A stretch of DNA of 6,049 bases from Eubacterium sp. (GTDB taxonomy: Bacteria > Bacillota > Clostridia > Peptostreptococcales > Anaerovoracaceae), in assembly GCA_017419895.1 (NCBI GenBank), contig JAFOKI010000064.1, positions 1 to 6,049 of the forward strand, read 5' to 3'. Of this stretch, positions 1 to 4,567 are shown piece by piece. A program made the translations under genes and the position numbers. Under the pieces are notes generated by a model, which was given only the letters and a program-made list of their open reading frames with translations, did no database searches and was not told the origin of the DNA. How positions within the stretch are numbered: position 1 is the stretch's first letter; each line of letters opens with the position of its first letter.

Positions 1-26
1 AGTATGCAGCTTGGCTTTTGATCTGT

Positions 27-1208
27 TTAATATGCAGCAGCCAGTTCTTCCGCAAGCGCTTCAACCTGAGCTCTGCTTGCATCGTTAAGAGCGGAAAGGA
101 TCGTCACTCCGTTCTCAGCGTATTCGAGGTTCTTGCAGCCTTCAAGCATTGCCTTCATGCGCTTGGCAGCCTGGGGAGCCCAGGAACCGTTTTCGATGAA
201 AGCGACTCTTTTGTTCTGGAAATTCCTCTCGGTGAGGTGGTTGATGAACTCTTTCATGAACGGGAAGACATCGTTGTTGAACGTAGTCGTCGCGAATACG
301 ATGGTGTCGTATCTGAACGCGTCTTCAACGCATTCGGCGATGTCACTTCTCGCGAGGTCGTTGACCGCGACTTTCGGAACGCCTTTTTCTTCGAGCTTTT
401 CGGCAAGGAGTTCAACTGCGGTCTTGGTGTTGCCGTAAACGGATGTATACGCTATGACAACGCCTTTTGTTTCGACGCCGTAGGACGACCAAGTATTGTA
501 GAGGTCGAGGTAGTATCCGAGGTCTTCGCTGAGCACCGGTCCGTGGAGCGGGCAGATGATCTGGATGTCGAGCGCCGCGGCTTTTTTAAGGAGTCCCTGT
601 ACCTGCGTGCCGTATTTGCCGACGATACCAAAATAGTAGCGTCTTGCTTCACACGCCCAGCCGTCATCCTCTTCGCCGCCCGGCGGTACATCGTGCGCAC
701 CGAATTTGCCGAAAGCGTCAGCGCTGAAGAAGACTTTGTCGGTTGAGTCGTAAGTCATGATGACCTCAGGCCAGTGGATCATCGCAGCCGCGATGAAGCT
801 CAGCTTGTGAGCGCCGAGATCGAGTGTATCGCCTTCTTTAACAACGATCCTTCTGTCAGCGAATTCCTCGCCCTCAAAGAAGTTCTTCATCATGTTGAAT
901 GCCTTCTGAGAGGAAACGATCACAACTTCAGGGAACTCAGCCATGAAGCCTCTAATGCTTCCGGAATGATCCGGTTCCATGTGCTGGACTATAAGGTAGT
1001 CCGGTGTTTTATCGCCAAGAACGGATTTGATGTTCGTGAGCCATTCATCAGTGAACTTGCCGTCGACAGAATCCATAACGGCGATTTTCTCGTCCATGAT
1101 CACATACGAGTTATAAGCCATACCTTCAGGTACGATGTAGTGTCCTTCAAAAAGGTCAACCTGATGGTCGTTAACGCCTACATAAAGAATATCTTTTGTG
1201 ATTTCCAT
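27..1208 (-). CDS. fprA: Class A flavodiiron protein (FprA-type O2/NO reductase)
   Basis: This 393-residue cytoplasmic protein matches two-domain flavodiiron proteins, which reduce O2 to water (or NO to N2O) in anaerobes, usually with electrons from rubredoxin or a related donor. The N-terminal metallo-beta-lactamase-like domain (about 1-245) shows a complete diiron ligand set: H76, E78, D80 and H81 in HMEPDH, then H145, D164 and H222. The C-terminal flavodoxin domain (about 248-393) has the FMN phosphate loop TSVYGNT at 255-261. The protein ends without a rubredoxin extension, so it is the simple class A form, and its length is normal for the family. The ATG is supported by AAAGGAGA 7 nt upstream, and the stop is TAA. 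It lies 79 bp downstream of the FRG gene on the same strand but has a candidate promoter of its own. The family call is firm. The preference for O2 or NO cannot be read from sequence. Confidence 0.96.
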   Translation of the reverse strand: MEITKDILYVGVNDHQVDLFEGHYIVPEGMAYNSYVIMDEKIAVMDSVDGKFTDEWLTNIKSVLGDKTPDYLIVQHMEPDHSGSIRGFMAEFPEVVIVSSQKAFNMMKNFFEGEEFADRRIVVKEGDTLDLGAHKLSFIAAAMIHWPEVIMTYDSTDKVFFSADAFGKFGAHDVPPGGEEDDGWACEARRYYFGIVGKYGTQVQGLLKKAAALDIQIICPLHGPVLSEDLGYYLDLYNTWSSYGVETKGVVIAYTSVYGNTKTAVELLAEKLEEKGVPKVAVNDLARSDIAECVEDAFRYDTIVFATTTFNNDVFPFMKEFINHLTERNFQNKRVAFIENGSWAPQAAKRMKAMLEGCKNLEYAENGVTILSALNDASRAQVEALAEELAAAY

Positions 1209-1215
1209 TTTATAG

Positions 1216-1223
1216 TCTCCTTT
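1216..1223 (-). promoter_or_regulatory. Ribosome binding site of the flavodiiron gene
   Basis: The minus strand reads AAAGGAGA, followed by a 7-nt spacer and then ATG at 1208-1206. It fixes the start codon; there is no competing start upstream. Confidence 0.85.
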
Positions 1224-1248
1224 ACATTGATTTTAGTTTCACAAAGGG

Positions 1249-1277
1249 ATTCTATCATAAGTATCTGTAAACGGCAA
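1249..1277 (-). promoter_or_regulatory. Candidate sigma-A promoter for the flavodiiron gene
   Basis: On the minus strand, TTGCCG (1277-1272, 4/6 match to the -35 consensus) is separated by exactly 17 nt from TAGAAT (1254-1249, 5/6 match to the -10 consensus). Transcription would start near 1242, giving a leader of roughly 34 nt. The -35 is mediocre and lies just downstream of the FRG stop codon, so read-through from the FRG gene may add to expression. This is inferred from motif matches only. Confidence 0.5.
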
Positions 1278-1293
1278 ACCTGCTTTTTTACAG
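1265..1293 (-). terminator. Weak inverted repeat spanning the FRG stop codon, possible weak terminator
   Basis: The minus strand carries CTGTAAA (1293-1287) and its complement TTTACAG (1271-1265): a 7-bp stem around a 15-nt loop that contains a small GCA/TGC pairing. It covers the end of the FRG gene (TAA at 1290-1288) and overlaps the candidate flavodiiron -35 and spacer. No T tract follows on the minus strand, so it is a poor intrinsic terminator. It could be an mRNA 3' end structure, or nothing. Confidence 0.25.
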
Positions 1294-2196
1294 ATCGCTC
1301 CTGTTAGATTCGATCGCGATTCTGATCCCGGACTCGATGTCGAGAAGGTTTGCGAAATCGTACCAGGGCGCTTCCTTCCTGACGAGAGCCGTGAGCTCGG
1401 GGCAGATCTCTTTTGAAAGTATGTACTTCGAGATGTTGACGCTCGACCGTACTTTCCGCGTCAGATAGAGTTTGTTGACGAGATTGAAGTTATCCAGAAG
1501 CAGGAACACACCCTGCTGGAATTTCATCCTGTCGTTGTTCGCGATATCGATAAGCCGCGCTTCCGGTGAAGTGCGCTCGACACTTATTTTGCCCTTATCT
1601 TCTTTATTGAGGTTGTAGACGCGCACATTGTAATTATGAAGCCAGCATTCCGCGGTTACTCTGTCCTGCGTATAATTCGCGGGATCTTTGATCTCGATCG
1701 TGTAGAGGATCGGATCATCGGTGAATTCCATTTTTCCTTTCAGACCGAATGACAGCGCAACATAGATCGACTTGGTCAGGTCGATGAAAGGTGAGCAGCC
1801 GATATAGTGCTGCGAAAACGCGCAAAGATCGTACATGTGATACTTTTCCGCATAACCGAAGGCCGATCGGAAGAGGTTGTAATACTCCCCATACGATTTA
1901 TAAAAATCAAGAAGATAATCGCTGGTGATGTCGACATATTTTTCGTTCAGATCCATGAGTGATCCCTTGTCCCTGAAAAGGGTAGGGATCAGCGGCCGCC
2001 TCAGACTGTTGATTCGTTCTCCGCGGTAAAAAATCAGCTTGTCTTTTTCCAAATAAGGCGCAAGAAGGAGATCGTTGAACTTTTCGATCGAATCGACGTG
2101 TTTTTCGGTTATGCTGAAGTCATAATCGAGCTCATCATCCAACTCATCGAGGGAACCGAGAGTGTCCATAACATCAAATTTAAATAATTCTGCCAT
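1288..2196 (-). CDS. FRG-domain protein, function unknown
   Basis: This 302-residue soluble protein has no signal peptide or membrane segment. It matches the FRG domain family, named for an N-terminal (F/Y)RG motif. Visible signatures are FYRGE at 56-60, RRPLIPTLFR at 66-75, and the block FSQHYIGCSPFIDLTKS at 127-143, the local form of the family's Q-H-Y-G-x-x-T-R-L-L-D-W-T signature, followed by YVALSFG at 145-151. A later PEARLIDIANNDRMKFQQG (211-229) resembles the family's C-terminal R...Q-G element. The N-terminal 50 residues are very acidic (DELDDELDYD at 18-27). The family has no firmly established biochemical function, so I assign none. The start is ATG at 2196 with a good Shine-Dalgarno site. 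A longer frame opening at TTG 2244 is rejected. The gene lies 80 bp downstream of the YwaF-like gene, with a hairpin between them. Confidence 0.88.
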   Translation of the reverse strand: MAELFKFDVMDTLGSLDELDDELDYDFSITEKHVDSIEKFNDLLLAPYLEKDKLIFYRGERINSLRRPLIPTLFRDKGSLMDLNEKYVDITSDYLLDFYKSYGEYYNLFRSAFGYAEKYHMYDLCAFSQHYIGCSPFIDLTKSIYVALSFGLKGKMEFTDDPILYTIEIKDPANYTQDRVTAECWLHNYNVRVYNLNKEDKGKISVERTSPEARLIDIANNDRMKFQQGVFLLLDNFNLVNKLYLTRKVRSSVNISKYILSKEICPELTALVRKEAPWYDFANLLDIESGIRIAIESNRSDL

Positions 2197-2202
2197 GTTT
2201 TT

Positions 2203-2208
2203 CACCTC
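2203..2208 (-). promoter_or_regulatory. Ribosome binding site that sets the FRG gene start
   Basis: The minus strand reads TGAGGTG with GAGGTG at 2208-2203, then a 6-nt spacer and ATG at 2196-2194. The in-frame TTG at 2244 and ATG at 2235 have no such site, so the protein starts MAELFKF. Confidence 0.8.
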
Positions 2209-2241
2209 ATGTATGAGTTTACACCAACAAAGCATTAAAAT

Positions 2242-2276
2242 CAAAGACCGAATGCCGCATAGGAAGCGGTTCTTTG
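2242..2276 (-). terminator. Stem-loop right after the YwaF-like gene, probable terminator
   Basis: On the minus strand, CAAAGAACCG (2276-2267) pairs with CGGTCTTTG (2250-2242): nine base pairs with one bulged A, closing a 16-nt loop. Part of that loop (GCGG) can alternatively pair with CCGC in the 5' arm. The stem starts at the base directly after the TGA stop (2279-2277). It is followed by ATTTTAAT, a short interrupted T tract. It is plausible as an intrinsic terminator or attenuator between the YwaF-like and FRG genes, but the weak T tract leaves room for read-through. Confidence 0.5.
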
Positions 2277-3065
2277 TCAGCGTTTTTTTCCGCGGGACCC
2301 GGCTATATGCATGATCCCGTAAACGATCAGCTCCACCGCAAAGAACAGCCCAATATTGACAAGCGGCATGACGAAAGGTGAGACGGCGGGATCGATGATC
2401 CCGAAGGGATCCTTTGTTACGAAAAACCAGTTGAAGTCATGGTCATAACTGCCCGCCGCGCCATGATATAGGGTATTTCCCAGCATTGCCCAGACTGTCA
2501 TTGCAGCCAGGATAGAAAGGTCGGTGCGCCACTCGCGGATGTCCGGCCGGTCCTTGTCGAACATCAGGGTGATCGCCCCATAAGCAGTCATGATGCCGTG
2601 GAATATCAGTGTCTGAACGACCCGGTAACAAAGCGGATGCACCGCGTGCCACATGACTCCGGCAGGGTATATCAGGTACACGAGGTTCGAAATGAACCCG
2701 AGAAGCGCCAAATGCCCGCGGTATTTTTCGAGCCGGCCGGAGTGCCTGCTCAGAAAGCACATCACGCACATGGCTGTACATATGTGGAATGGGAGTTTCT
2801 CGATATCGATTTCTTCGTAAGCGAACGGCATCAGGAAAAAGTCCAGTATATAAAGGCCGAACGCGATGTCGATCAGGATAGTGCAGGTCCGCTGACTGAT
2901 GGCCTGCGGTTTGTTCCTCAGGTAAAGGCTCACGGCAAGCACGAGCGTAAGCGCGATCAGGATATAACAAAAGTGCCAGGCGCCGAAACAGGTGAAGATC
3001 TCGCCGCCCTTTTTATCCGCGAGCAGCCCGTGTATGAATGCGTATGATCCGTTAACGTAGCTCAT
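2277..3065 (-). CDS. YwaF/TP0381-like integral membrane protein (TIGR02206 type)
   Basis: This 262-residue polytopic membrane protein has about seven hydrophobic segments, near residues 28-48, 64-80, 92-106, 117-137, 146-168, 182-200 and 231-254, and a basic tail (RGKKR). The pattern fits the YwaF/TP0381 family: LPFHICTAMC at 91-100, a histidine in the fifth segment (FHGIMTAYG, 155-163), and a late NWFFVTKDP at 212-220. The family is conserved but largely uncharacterised in bacteria. Eukaryotic TMEM164, which I believe to be a distant relative, is reported as a phospholipid acyltransferase using Cys and His. H94, C96 and H156 are therefore candidate active residues here, which is inference only. 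The start at 3065 is chosen because GGAGG lies 5 nt upstream and a near-perfect promoter lies just before it. An ATG at 3161 would place that promoter inside the gene. It is divergent from the HTH regulator. Confidence 0.85.
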   Translation of the reverse strand: MSYVNGSYAFIHGLLADKKGGEIFTCFGAWHFCYILIALTLVLAVSLYLRNKPQAISQRTCTILIDIAFGLYILDFFLMPFAYEEIDIEKLPFHICTAMCVMCFLSRHSGRLEKYRGHLALLGFISNLVYLIYPAGVMWHAVHPLCYRVVQTLIFHGIMTAYGAITLMFDKDRPDIREWRTDLSILAAMTVWAMLGNTLYHGAAGSYDHDFNWFFVTKDPFGIIDPAVSPFVMPLVNIGLFFAVELIVYGIMHIAGSRGKKR

Positions 3066-3069
3066 TCTG

Positions 3070-3075
3070 CCCTCC
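3070..3075 (-). promoter_or_regulatory. Ribosome binding site that sets the YwaF-like gene start
   Basis: The minus strand reads CGGAGGG with GGAGGG at 3075-3070, followed closely by ATG at 3065-3063 (5 nt from the GGAGG core). It decides in favour of the start MSYVNG over the ATG 96 nt upstream, which has no comparable site. Confidence 0.85.
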
Positions 3076-3084
3076 GATAGTTTG

Positions 3085-3113
3085 ATTATACTTTTGGCGC
3101 CTGTAAGTGACAA
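3085..3113 (-). promoter_or_regulatory. Near-consensus sigma-A promoter of the YwaF-like gene
   Basis: On the minus strand, TTGTCA (3113-3108, 5/6) lies 17 nt upstream of a perfect TATAAT (3090-3085). The predicted transcription start is near 3078, giving a short leader of about 13 nt that still contains the GGAGGG site. It is arranged back to back with the plus-strand promoter at 3144-3172; the two -35 boxes are 30 bp apart. Confidence 0.85.
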
Positions 3114-3143
3114 GGGGACGCCGGCGATTGAGCTTTGCCTGAT

Positions 3144-3172
3144 TTGAAAACTGCCGGTCATAAGTGTATAAT
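3144..3172 (+). promoter_or_regulatory. Near-consensus sigma-A promoter reading toward the HTH regulator
   Basis: TTGAAA (3144-3149, 5/6) is followed by a 17-nt spacer and a perfect TATAAT (3167-3172). Transcription would begin near 3179, leaving about 196 nt of untranslated or leader RNA before the HTH gene. No better promoter was found closer to that gene. The spacer contains one CTGCCGG motif (3151-3157), a possible operator. Confidence 0.85.
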
Positions 3173-3188
3173 CAACGATGGCCGCGGA

Positions 3189-3212
3189 GCGGCTTTGTTA
3201 TGACAAAGCTGC
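3189..3212 (+). other. Leader RNA hairpin upstream of the HTH regulator
   Basis: GCGGCTTTGT (3189-3198) pairs with ACAAAGCTGC (3203-3212), with one G-U pair, to make a 10-bp stem around a TATG loop, about 10 nt from the predicted transcript start. A second stem, GCCGC (3181-3185) with GCGGC (3189-3193) followed by TTTGTT, shares bases with it, so the two are mutually exclusive. That is an attenuator-like arrangement, but no real T tract follows and no known riboswitch was recognised. Confidence 0.4.
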
Positions 3213-3229
3213 CGGCAGAAGGCCAGAAT

Positions 3230-3370
3230 ATGGCAAAAAAACCGAAAAATACCCAAATGCAACCGCCGGTTGACAAATTGAAAAGCCGGATTGGTGGAGT
3301 GCAACCTTATTTGATAGTAAGTTTAGGTCAGAAAAAAGCTGCCGGAACTGATGTCAAACATGGAGGATAA
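3230..3370 (+). CDS. Possible small leader ORF, 46 residues, unknown
   Basis: This is a short open frame in the roughly 200-nt leader of the HTH gene. It begins MAKKPKN, and AGAAGG (3217-3222) sits 7 nt upstream of its ATG. The product is basic, lysine-rich and without a recognisable domain or signal peptide. Its TAA (3368-3370) falls between the Shine-Dalgarno sequence (3362-3366) and the ATG (3375) of the HTH gene, which would allow translational coupling. The frame also contains a run of seven A bases at 3235-3241. It spans two or three of the GCCGG repeat copies, which argues that the DNA may be regulatory rather than coding. I consider it a weak candidate. It could be extended to a GTG at 3164, but that start overlaps the promoter -10. 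Confidence 0.25.
   Translation: MAKKPKNTQMQPPVDKLKSRIGGVQPYLIVSLGQKKAAGTDVKHGG
3362..3366 (+). promoter_or_regulatory. Ribosome binding site that sets the HTH regulator start
   Basis: GGAGG is followed by an 8-nt spacer and ATG at 3375. Two in-frame ATGs upstream (3351 and 3360) lack any site, and the one at 3360 overlaps this one. The resulting N-terminus, MILADKI, is the usual beginning for this regulator family. Confidence 0.88.
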
Positions 3371-3374
3371 GAAA

Positions 3375-4373
3375 ATGATACTGGCTGACAAGATCATAGA
3401 AAACAGAAAGAAAAACGGATGGTCGCAGGAAGAACTTGCGGATAAGCTGGGAGTCTCCAGGCAGTCCGTGTCGAAGTGGGAAAGCGCGCAGGCGGTTCCC
3501 GACATGAAGAAGATACTTCAGATGTCCGAGATATTCGGTGTAAGCACAGATTATCTCCTTAAAGATGAAATCGAAATTCCAGCGCTTGTGGATGAGGGGC
3601 TTCCGGTAGATCCGGGTGATACAGAAGACGCAGCTGTAAAAGTTTCGCTGAACGAAGCAAGCTCATTCCTTTCATTCAATGAAAAGGCTGCTGCGTTCGT
3701 ATCCACGGGAGTCATGCTTTGTATCATGTCTCCGATACTGCTCATTCTGCTCAGCGGGCTTGCGGAATACAAGAAGATCTCTATTCCGGAGAATATCGCC
3801 GAGGCTATCGGCACTATCGTCCTTCTTGTAATAATAGCAGCAGCGGTAGGAATGTTCCTGATGATAGGATTCGGCGGGCGCAGGTATGAATATCTGGAAA
3901 ATTCCAGGATCGATACGGAATATGGAGTCTCCGGTATGGTCCGGGACAGAAGAGACGCGTACGATCATACGCACAGCAGGGACATGATCATAGGCATCAT
4001 GCTCTGCATAGTGGCCGCGATACCCATGCTTGTGCTCGGAATATTTGACATGGAGAATGGAATCGATCACATAGAAGTGATCGCTGTAGCAGTCATGCTC
4101 GCGGTGATCGCGGTAGGAGTCAGGATGATCGTGCATACGAGCATCATTTGGGGCGGCATGGACAAGCTTCTCGAGGAAGGCGACTATACAAGACTTAACA
4201 AACGCGCCGGAAAATTCGACGGTATCTACTGGGCGATCGTAACGGCGATATATCTCGGCTGGAGTTTCATGACCATGAAATGGGAGATCACATGGCTTGT
4301 CTGGCCGGTAGCGGGCGTGCTGTTCGCGGCGTATCATGAGATCATGAAGTCTTTGGTCAAGTCCAGAAACTGA
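3375..4373 (+). CDS. Membrane-anchored HTH_3 (XRE/Cro-like) transcriptional regulator
   Basis: This 332-residue protein has an N-terminal helix-turn-helix of the HTH_3 type (about 4-62): WSQEELADKLGVSRQSVSKW at 16-35 is the helix-turn-helix core, and FGVSTDYLLKDE (54-65) ends the domain. An acidic linker (66-105) leads to six predicted membrane segments near 106-128, 145-167, 204-224, 233-255, 283-300 and 304-322. A charged loop (about 168-203, rich in R, D, Y and H) lies between the second and third, and a basic tail (KSLVKSRN) ends the chain. This architecture, a DNA-binding head tethered to the membrane, is common in Clostridia and presumably senses an envelope or membrane signal; the ligand is unknown. 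It is the first full-size gene after the plus promoter at 3144-3172 and ends before a strong terminator, so it is likely monocistronic. It is divergent from the YwaF-like gene, which suggests autoregulation and control of that neighbour (inference). Confidence 0.92.
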   Translation: MILADKIIENRKKNGWSQEELADKLGVSRQSVSKWESAQAVPDMKKILQMSEIFGVSTDYLLKDEIEIPALVDEGLPVDPGDTEDAAVKVSLNEASSFLSFNEKAAAFVSTGVMLCIMSPILLILLSGLAEYKKISIPENIAEAIGTIVLLVIIAAAVGMFLMIGFGGRRYEYLENSRIDTEYGVSGMVRDRRDAYDHTHSRDMIIGIMLCIVAAIPMLVLGIFDMENGIDHIEVIAVAVMLAVIAVGVRMIVHTSIIWGGMDKLLEEGDYTRLNKRAGKFDGIYWAIVTAIYLGWSFMTMKWEITWLVWPVAGVLFAAYHEIMKSLVKSRN

Positions 4374-4417
4374 GCCGGTCAGGAAATCTGCCCATACGGC
4401 AATCCATTCAGAAGCGC

Positions 4418-4442
4418 GCAGGAGCTCATGCTCCTGCTTTTT
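4418..4442 (+). terminator. Strong intrinsic terminator after the HTH regulator
   Basis: GCAGGAGC (4418-4425), loop TCAT and GCTCCTGC (4430-4437) form a perfect 8-bp GC-rich stem, followed directly by TTTTT (4438-4442) and ATTATT. It lies 45 nt after the TGA of the regulator and should isolate it from the phosphatase gene. Confidence 0.93.
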
Positions 4443-4464
4443 ATTATTGAAGAACCATCCACCT

Positions 4465-4494
4465 GTCACATTTTCACGCATTAAATGATATAAT
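4465..4494 (+). promoter_or_regulatory. Extended -10 promoter of the phosphatase gene
   Basis: There is a perfect TATAAT at 4489-4494, preceded by TG at 4486-4487 in the TGn position, making an extended -10. The best -35 is GTCACA (4465-4470, 4/6) at 18 nt spacing. Transcription would start near 4501, giving a leader of about 67 nt. That leader holds a GGCCGGCC palindrome (4527-4534) of unknown meaning. Confidence 0.75.
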
Positions 4495-4553
4495 AGTAGT
4501 CAAGTATACTGCCGCTGCGACCAGCAGGCCGGCCGTACAGATTCGAAACAGGG

Positions 4554-4559
4554 GAGAGG
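4554..4559 (+). promoter_or_regulatory. Ribosome binding site supporting a GTG start
   Basis: GAGAGG, within a purine-rich stretch at 4550-4560, is followed by 8 nt and GTG at 4568. The next in-frame ATG is codon 27, which would delete the first membrane helix, so GTG is preferred. Confidence 0.7.
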
Positions 4560-4567
4560 ATCCGGAC

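Larger units (their letters stand above)
3120..3345. repeat. Cluster of six GCCGG-core motifs in the divergent control region
   Basis: GCCGG occurs on the plus strand at 3120-3124, 3153-3157, 3211-3215, 3265-3269, 3285-3289 and 3341-3345. AAAGCTGCCGG is perfectly duplicated at 3205-3215 and 3335-3345, and AAAACTGCCGG at 3147-3157 differs by one base. Two copies sit in palindromes: CGCCGGCG at 3119-3126, between the two -35 boxes, and CTGCCGGCAG at 3209-3218. Such a pile-up in 226 non-coding bases suggests operator half-sites, perhaps for the adjacent HTH_3 regulator. That role is inferred. Confidence 0.5.

Noticed and set aside
18..746. Long plus-strand open frame of 242 codons antisense to the flavodiiron gene
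   Set aside because: It is a shadow frame: the minus strand encodes a complete flavodiiron protein with all metal ligands here, and the antisense product resembles no family.
2197..2244. Sixteen-residue N-terminal extension of the FRG protein from a TTG codon
   Set aside because: There is no Shine-Dalgarno site upstream of the TTG or of the ATG at 2235, whereas the ATG at 2196 has GAGGTG at the right distance.
2216..2244. TTGATT - 17 nt - TAAACT as a promoter for the FRG gene on the minus strand
   Set aside because: Both boxes match only 4/6, and the implied transcript would start at the edge of the ribosome binding site, leaving almost no leader.
2443..3047. Overlapping open frames of 175 (minus) and 149 (plus) codons within the YwaF-like gene
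   Set aside because: These are out-of-frame shadows of a membrane protein gene, without ribosome binding sites or recognisable domains.
3066..3161. Thirty-two-residue N-terminal extension of the YwaF-like protein from ATG 3161
   Set aside because: The extension would contain the near-perfect promoter TTGTCA-17-TATAAT, and the downstream ATG has GGAGGG right before it.
3270..3275. Perfect TTGACA in the HTH leader as a second promoter
   Set aside because: At 16-18 nt downstream there is only GT/GG-rich sequence with no resemblance to a -10 box.
3351..3374. Eight-residue N-terminal extension of the HTH regulator from ATG 3351 or 3360
   Set aside because: Neither start has a ribosome binding site, while ATG 3375 has GGAGG at 8 nt and gives the family-typical MILADKI start.
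3672..4481. Minus-strand open frame of 269 codons antisense to the HTH regulator
   Set aside because: It has a His/Asp/Tyr-rich shadow composition, no Shine-Dalgarno site, and it runs through the plus-strand terminator and a clear HTH plus membrane-helix gene.
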